The notes under the pieces are model-generated. The model was not told the origin of the DNA and made no database searches. It worked only from the letters and a program-made list of their open reading frames with translations. The position numbers and the translations under genes are program-made. This document shows, piece after piece, positions 60,315 to 64,000 of a DNA stretch of 64,000 nucleotides. Every line of letters begins with the position of its first letter. Position 1 is the stretch's first letter. The DNA is from Butyrivibrio sp. (GTDB taxonomy: Bacteria > Bacillota > Clostridia > Lachnospirales > Lachnospiraceae). Location: positions 1 through 64,000 of the forward strand of contig SVFZ01000013.1 in NCBI GenBank assembly GCA_015056585.1, in the 5' to 3' direction.

Positions 60315-61484
60315 TTATACGTCTTTTCGTACAACTCGTACACGTATAACATCATCAATTTTTTCAATTTTGCTTACAAGCGCATCCTCTATTTCATCTT
60401 CAAGATCGATAAGCGTATAAGCATAGTCTCCTCTTGATTTATTGGTCATATCAGAAATATTGTATCCTGCATCTCCAAGAAGTGATGTGAACTGACTGAT
60501 CATATTTGCAACGTTCTTATGGAAAATAGCAATACGAGGTCCGTCGCAAATTCCCATATCACAGTTAGGATAGTTTACGGAGTTGTTGATATTACCGTTT
60601 TCCAGATAATCCTTAAGCTCAAGTACTGCCTTAACAGCGCAGTTATCCTCTGATTCCTCTGTTGATGCTCCAAGGTGAGGAATAACGATACATCCGTCAT
60701 GCCCCGCTGTTGTTGGGTTCGGGAAATCAGTAACATATTTTCTGATCTTGCCGGAATTGATGCCTGCAAGAATGTCAACTTCATTGCAGAGAATATCTCT
60801 TGCAAGATTAAGGATGATAACACCCTTCTTCATCTTGGCGATAGCCTCAGCATTTATCATGCCCTTTGTTGAATCAAGAGCAGGAACATGAATAGTAATA
60901 ATATCGCACTTTGAATAAATATCATCAACATTAGTAACATGCTTAACGTCGGAAGAAAGTCTCCATGCAGCATCGATAGAAAGATATGGATCATATCCGT
61001 AAACTTCCATACCAAGCTGACGGGCAGCATTCGCAACTCTTACACCGATGGCTCCAAGACCGATAATTCCAAGTTTCTTACCAAAAATCTCAGTTCCTGC
61101 AAATTTCTTTTTGGACTTCTCAGTAAGCTTTGCAATGTCAGGATCTCCTGCATTGGCCTTTACCCACTCTGTTCCGCCGATGATATCTCTTGAAGCAATA
61201 AGCATTGCAGCGAGAACCATCTCTTTTACACCGTTAGCATTGGCTCCCGGAGTATTAAAAACAACAATTCCCTGCTGCGCACACTTATCAAGCGGAATGT
61301 TGTTGACGCCTGCACCGGCTCTTGCAATTGCTAGAAGGTTGTCAGAAAAGTCCATCTCAAGCATATTGGCACTTCTTACAAGGATACCCTCAGCGTCATC
61401 TGCATTATCTACTGCCTGATACTGATCTGTGAAATTATTAAGACCAATCTTCGCGATTGGATTCATGCACTTATACTTGTACAT
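60315..61484 (-). CDS. serA: D-3-phosphoglycerate dehydrogenase
   Basis: SerA oxidises 3-phosphoglycerate in the first step of serine synthesis. The 389-residue product has the Rossmann motif GLGAIGVRVANAARQLGMEV, the catalytic region LNLARDILCNEVDI and HLGASTEESEDNCA, and a C-terminal ACT domain (about 315-389) for serine feedback. I chose ATG 61484 (MYKYKCMNPI), which follows GTGAGGA; the upstream ATG at 61514 has no site. It is 53 bases after serC. Confidence 0.93.
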   Translation of the reverse strand: MYKYKCMNPIAKIGLNNFTDQYQAVDNADDAEGILVRSANMLEMDFSDNLLAIARAGAGVNNIPLDKCAQQGIVVFNTPGANANGVKEMVLAAMLIASRDIIGGTEWVKANAGDPDIAKLTEKSKKKFAGTEIFGKKLGIIGLGAIGVRVANAARQLGMEVYGYDPYLSIDAAWRLSSDVKHVTNVDDIYSKCDIITIHVPALDSTKGMINAEAIAKMKKGVIILNLARDILCNEVDILAGINSGKIRKYVTDFPNPTTAGHDGCIVIPHLGASTEESEDNCAVKAVLELKDYLENGNINNSVNYPNCDMGICDGPRIAIFHKNVANMISQFTSLLGDAGYNISDMTNKSRGDYAYTLIDLEDEIEDALVSKIEKIDDVIRVRVVRKDV

Positions 61485-61537
61485 CTCAAAGTCCTCACTT
61501 TCTATTATTCGCATTTATTCAGAATCTGTAAATGTAA

Positions 61538-62617
61538 TCAGTTATTCTTCTCAAATTTATCCATAAACTCTACGAGCTTCTTAACGCCTTCGATTGGCAT
61601 AGCGTTGTAGATACTTGCACGCATACCGCCTACTGTTCTGTGTCCCTTAAGGCTTACAAATCCGGCCTTGGTAGCTTCTGCGATGAACTTTGCATTAAGT
61701 TCCTCAGAATCAGTAACAAAAGGAACATTCATAAGAGATCTGTCCTCAGGTCTAACTGTTCCCTTGAACATCTTGCTGTTATCAAGATAGTCGTAAAGAA
61801 CCTTTGCCTTCTCTTCGTTTCTCTTCTTCATTTCTGCAAGTCCGCCCTGAGCTTTGAGCCACTTGAATACAAGACCGCACATATAGATGCTCCAGCAGTT
61901 AGGAGTATTGTATAAAGAGCCGTTGTCAGCCTGAGTCTTCCACTTAAGCATTGTAGGTGTATATGAAGGAACATCATCTGTAATGAGATCCTCTCTGATA
62001 ATGCTGATAACAAGACCTGCAGGGCCTACATTCTTCTGAACGCCGCCATAGATAACACCGTACTTTGATACATCTACAGGTTCTGACAAGAAGCATGAAG
62101 AAACATCAGAAACAAGAATGTGTCCCTTAGTATTTGGAAGAGTCTTGAACTTTGTTCCGTAAATAGTATTGTTCTCACAGATGTATACGTAATCAAGGTC
62201 GTCTGCGATATCAAGATCGGAGCAATCCGGAATGTAAGAGAATGTCTTATCTGCGCTTGATGCAAGTTCTACAGCTTCGCCATACTTCTGAGCTTCCTGA
62301 TATGCTTTCTTTGCCCACTGACTAGTGATGATGTATCCGGCCTTCTTGTTCTTCATAAGGTTAAGAGGAACAGCTGCAAACTGCTGGCTTGCGCCACCCT
62401 GAAGGAAAAGCACCTTATAGTTGTCAGGAATATTCATAAGATCTCTGATATCCTGCTCTGCTGTCTGGATAACATTGTCAAATGTCTTGGATCTATGACT
62501 CATCTCATTGATTGACATTCCGCATCCTGCATAATCAAGCATCTCTGCTGCAGCCTGCTTAAGTACCTCCTCCGGTAAAACTGCCGGACCTGCTGAAAAA
62601 TTGTAAACTCTTGACAT
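61538..62617 (-). CDS. serC: phosphoserine aminotransferase
   Basis: SerC makes phosphoserine from 3-phosphohydroxypyruvate and glutamate with PLP. The 359-residue product starts MSRVYNFSAGPAVLPEEVLK; YGGVQKNVGPAGL holds the PLP lysine and LNCWxx-like PNCWSIYMCGLV follows. I chose ATG 62617, which follows AGGAGG, over the upstream ATG at 62644. serC and serA form a serine operon. Confidence 0.95.
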   Translation of the reverse strand: MSRVYNFSAGPAVLPEEVLKQAAAEMLDYAGCGMSINEMSHRSKTFDNVIQTAEQDIRDLMNIPDNYKVLFLQGGASQQFAAVPLNLMKNKKAGYIITSQWAKKAYQEAQKYGEAVELASSADKTFSYIPDCSDLDIADDLDYVYICENNTIYGTKFKTLPNTKGHILVSDVSSCFLSEPVDVSKYGVIYGGVQKNVGPAGLVISIIREDLITDDVPSYTPTMLKWKTQADNGSLYNTPNCWSIYMCGLVFKWLKAQGGLAEMKKRNEEKAKVLYDYLDNSKMFKGTVRPEDRSLMNVPFVTDSEELNAKFIAEATKAGFVSLKGHRTVGGMRASIYNAMPIEGVKKLVEFMDKFEKNN

Positions 62618-62717
62618 TTCTTTTACTCCTCCTGGCGTATTCATATTATTAAAATTATTTGTTTTAGCGTCAAAACACTTTGCTCGTTTAAATCGTTAAA
62701 AACAATCTTTAAAAAAC

Positions 62718-62745
62718 ATTCTAATCGCATTAAAAAAAATGTCAA
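62718..62745 (-). promoter_or_regulatory. sigma-A promoter of serC-serA
   Basis: On the minus strand TTGACA (62740-62745, a perfect -35) is followed after 16 bases by TAGAAT (62718-62723). It lies about 100 bases before the serC start. No clear CodY box or T-box structure was seen in the leader. Confidence 0.75.
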
Positions 62746-62800
62746 TATTGTTATTCCATAATTAATGTTATTTAATTGTTTTAAGTATGATATTCGTAAA

Positions 62801-62830
62801 AAAAGAGAGCATTTTTATCTGCTCTCTTTT
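62801..62830 (-). terminator. terminator after the L,D-transpeptidase gene
   Basis: AAAAGAGAGC (62801-62810) and GCTCTCTTTT (62821-62830) form a perfect 10-bp stem with a 10-base loop; further T residues follow on the minus strand. It lies about 33 bases after the stop at 62863. Confidence 0.85.
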
Positions 62831-62862
62831 TATTAATAATATGTACTTAAACTGCTTTAAAT

Positions 62863-64000
62863 CTAGTAATAAAGCACAACAGGTGTCCCCACATCGACCA
62901 CTTCCCAAAGTACAGAAACCTTTTCTTCAGGGCAATTAATACATCCGTGAGATCCATCTCTTTTATAAATATCTTCACCAAATTTGCTGCGCCAATTTGC
63001 ATCATGGATGCCGACTCCTTTATTGACCCCCAGCCAATAATTTACATAAGAAACATAGTCAGCTCCCCTTAAATATGTATGATACCGTTTATTATATACA
63101 TTGAAAATACCGGTGGGTGTTCCTCTGTTTCTGTTGATATTCCCTGTAACGATCGGCATATCCATGTTAAGCATACCGTCAACATAATAATAAAGCATCT
63201 GGTCTTCCATATCTATCTCTATATATGTTTTTCCAAGATACGACTCACCGTCATAGACTTTAACATCGTCAAAGAGCTCTATATCGATGGTTTTATCAAC
63301 GCTTAGATTGTTTTCAAGAAATGCAGCCTTTACGTCTTCAAAGGCTTTGGCAGAGTCAAAAATCTTCCCGTTTCCTTTTCTGTTATCCCGAATTAAAATC
63401 TCAGATTCATTGCCTTCTCTGTACTCTTTTAGCAACCATTTTGTATCGTACTCGTCAGCAATTTTCTCAAGAAAATCAAAAATCTTTTTCTCGCTGATAA
63501 GCAAATTTCCATCATGATCAAGAACAAACCCATTATTTAAAATAATTGTTTCTTCAGAAGAAAGCTCTTTTTCAAAAGACTCTTTTTCGCCGCATACGAT
63601 ATAATGTCCTTCAAGATCATTTTTCTTTCCTGCGTCAATCAAGAGACCATCCAAAAGGTCTTCTTCTTTAACAAAAAAGTTTCCGACATCTCGTCTGTTT
63701 AAAGGTATCAATTTATCAAAAACTTTGAGTTTTATTCCGCAGTTTAAAAGGCTGTCAAGCTTTGAATACAGCTTAATTGTGCTCTTATCTTCAGTTGAAA
63801 GCGGAATATCGGTAAATGTATCTTTATATGCAGTCAGATCTATGGAAATTTCAAGATTTCTCATTGCATTTTTGGAAGCTGCTACAATATGCTCCTCGTT
63901 AGGTATATTTTCAAGACCATTTATCAAAACATACCCGTCGTCAGTTTCTTCTATGGCAACTTTTAAATTCTGCTGCTTAAAAACTGACCAGGACAAAACT
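62863..64000 (-). CDS. L,D-transpeptidase (YkuD) with peptidoglycan-binding domain, N-terminus beyond the window
   Basis: The readable 378 residues end in a YkuD domain with the active-site motif SHGCINCPEEKVSVLW and the His in GIHDANWRSKFG. Such enzymes make 3-3 peptidoglycan cross-links. The N-terminal part looks like the putative peptidoglycan binding domain (PF12229 type). The frame stays open to position 64000, so the start and any membrane anchor are outside. Confidence 0.88.
   Translation of the reverse strand, partial: VLSWSVFKQQNLKVAIEETDDGYVLINGLENIPNEEHIVAASKNAMRNLEISIDLTAYKDTFTDIPLSTEDKSTIKLYSKLDSLLNCGIKLKVFDKLIPLNRRDVGNFFVKEEDLLDGLLIDAGKKNDLEGHYIVCGEKESFEKELSSEETIILNNGFVLDHDGNLLISEKKIFDFLEKIADEYDTKWLLKEYREGNESEILIRDNRKGNGKIFDSAKAFEDVKAAFLENNLSVDKTIDIELFDDVKVYDGESYLGKTYIEIDMEDQMLYYYVDGMLNMDMPIVTGNINRNRGTPTGIFNVYNKRYHTYLRGADYVSYVNYWLGVNKGVGIHDANWRSKFGEDIYKRDGSHGCINCPEEKVSVLWEVVDVGTPVVLYY

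Overview
The window looks like chromosome of a motile, anaerobic, low-GC Gram-positive bacterium of the family Lachnospiraceae, probably close to Butyrivibrio, Pseudobutyrivibrio or Roseburia. The evidence is the gene order (topA, codY, then flgB onward), FliY and CheC/CheD in place of CheZ, a DUF6115 protein and FapA at the end of the flagellar operon, HemZ, DUF5692, and strong Shine-Dalgarno sites with AT-rich sigma-A promoters. The genus is an inference. Every protein gene is on the minus strand, so transcription runs from high to low coordinates; the only plus-strand gene is a tRNA-Thr. No phage, insertion sequence or CRISPR array was seen.

Positions 481-38775 hold one large fla/che supercluster. 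In transcription order it is flgB-flgC-fliE-fliF-fliG-fliH-fliI-fliJ-motE-like | fliK-flgD-flgO-like (TIGR02530)-flgE | flbD | motA-motB-fliL-fliM-fliY-fliO-fliP-fliQ-fliR-flhB-flhA-flhF-flhG-PilZ protein-cheB | cheA-cheW-cheC-cheD-small membrane protein-sigD-fapA-small protein-DUF6115-MltG-like protein. Bars mark hairpins, promoters or wider gaps. A sigma-28 promoter stands before cheA and a second, weaker candidate before fliK, so sigD may drive its own operon. cheY, cheR and flagellin are not here. A 58-codon flbD gene sits between flgE and motA. rpsB, with its own promoter and a roughly 180-nt leader, lies downstream at 1-403.

Positions 38900-43300 carry codY, topA and a membrane diguanylate cyclase. 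Positions 43580-48994 carry a 955-residue iron-sulfur/FAD oxidoreductase, hypA, hypB and a DUF5692 membrane protein, with no hydrogenase structural genes. Positions 49081-54200 carry hemZ, a metallo-hydrolase, relA/spoT and apt. The tRNA-Thr and a bidirectional terminator follow. Positions 54633-62745 carry a glgB homologue, a DUF1015 protein, a GGDEF-EAL protein, serA and serC. A truncated L,D-transpeptidase gene reaches the right edge.

Two things stand out. The glgB homologue keeps the whole branching-enzyme fold and its starch-binding module, but the nucleophile, the acid/base and the third catalytic residue are all substituted, and it carries a coiled coil plus a Lys/Ala-rich histone-like tail; it looks like a glycogen-binding pseudoenzyme. 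Between flbD and motA lies a 130-bp imperfect palindrome, overlapping a putative promoter, that would give the motAB transcript a long 5' hairpin; it may be an undescribed leader RNA or a small mobile element.
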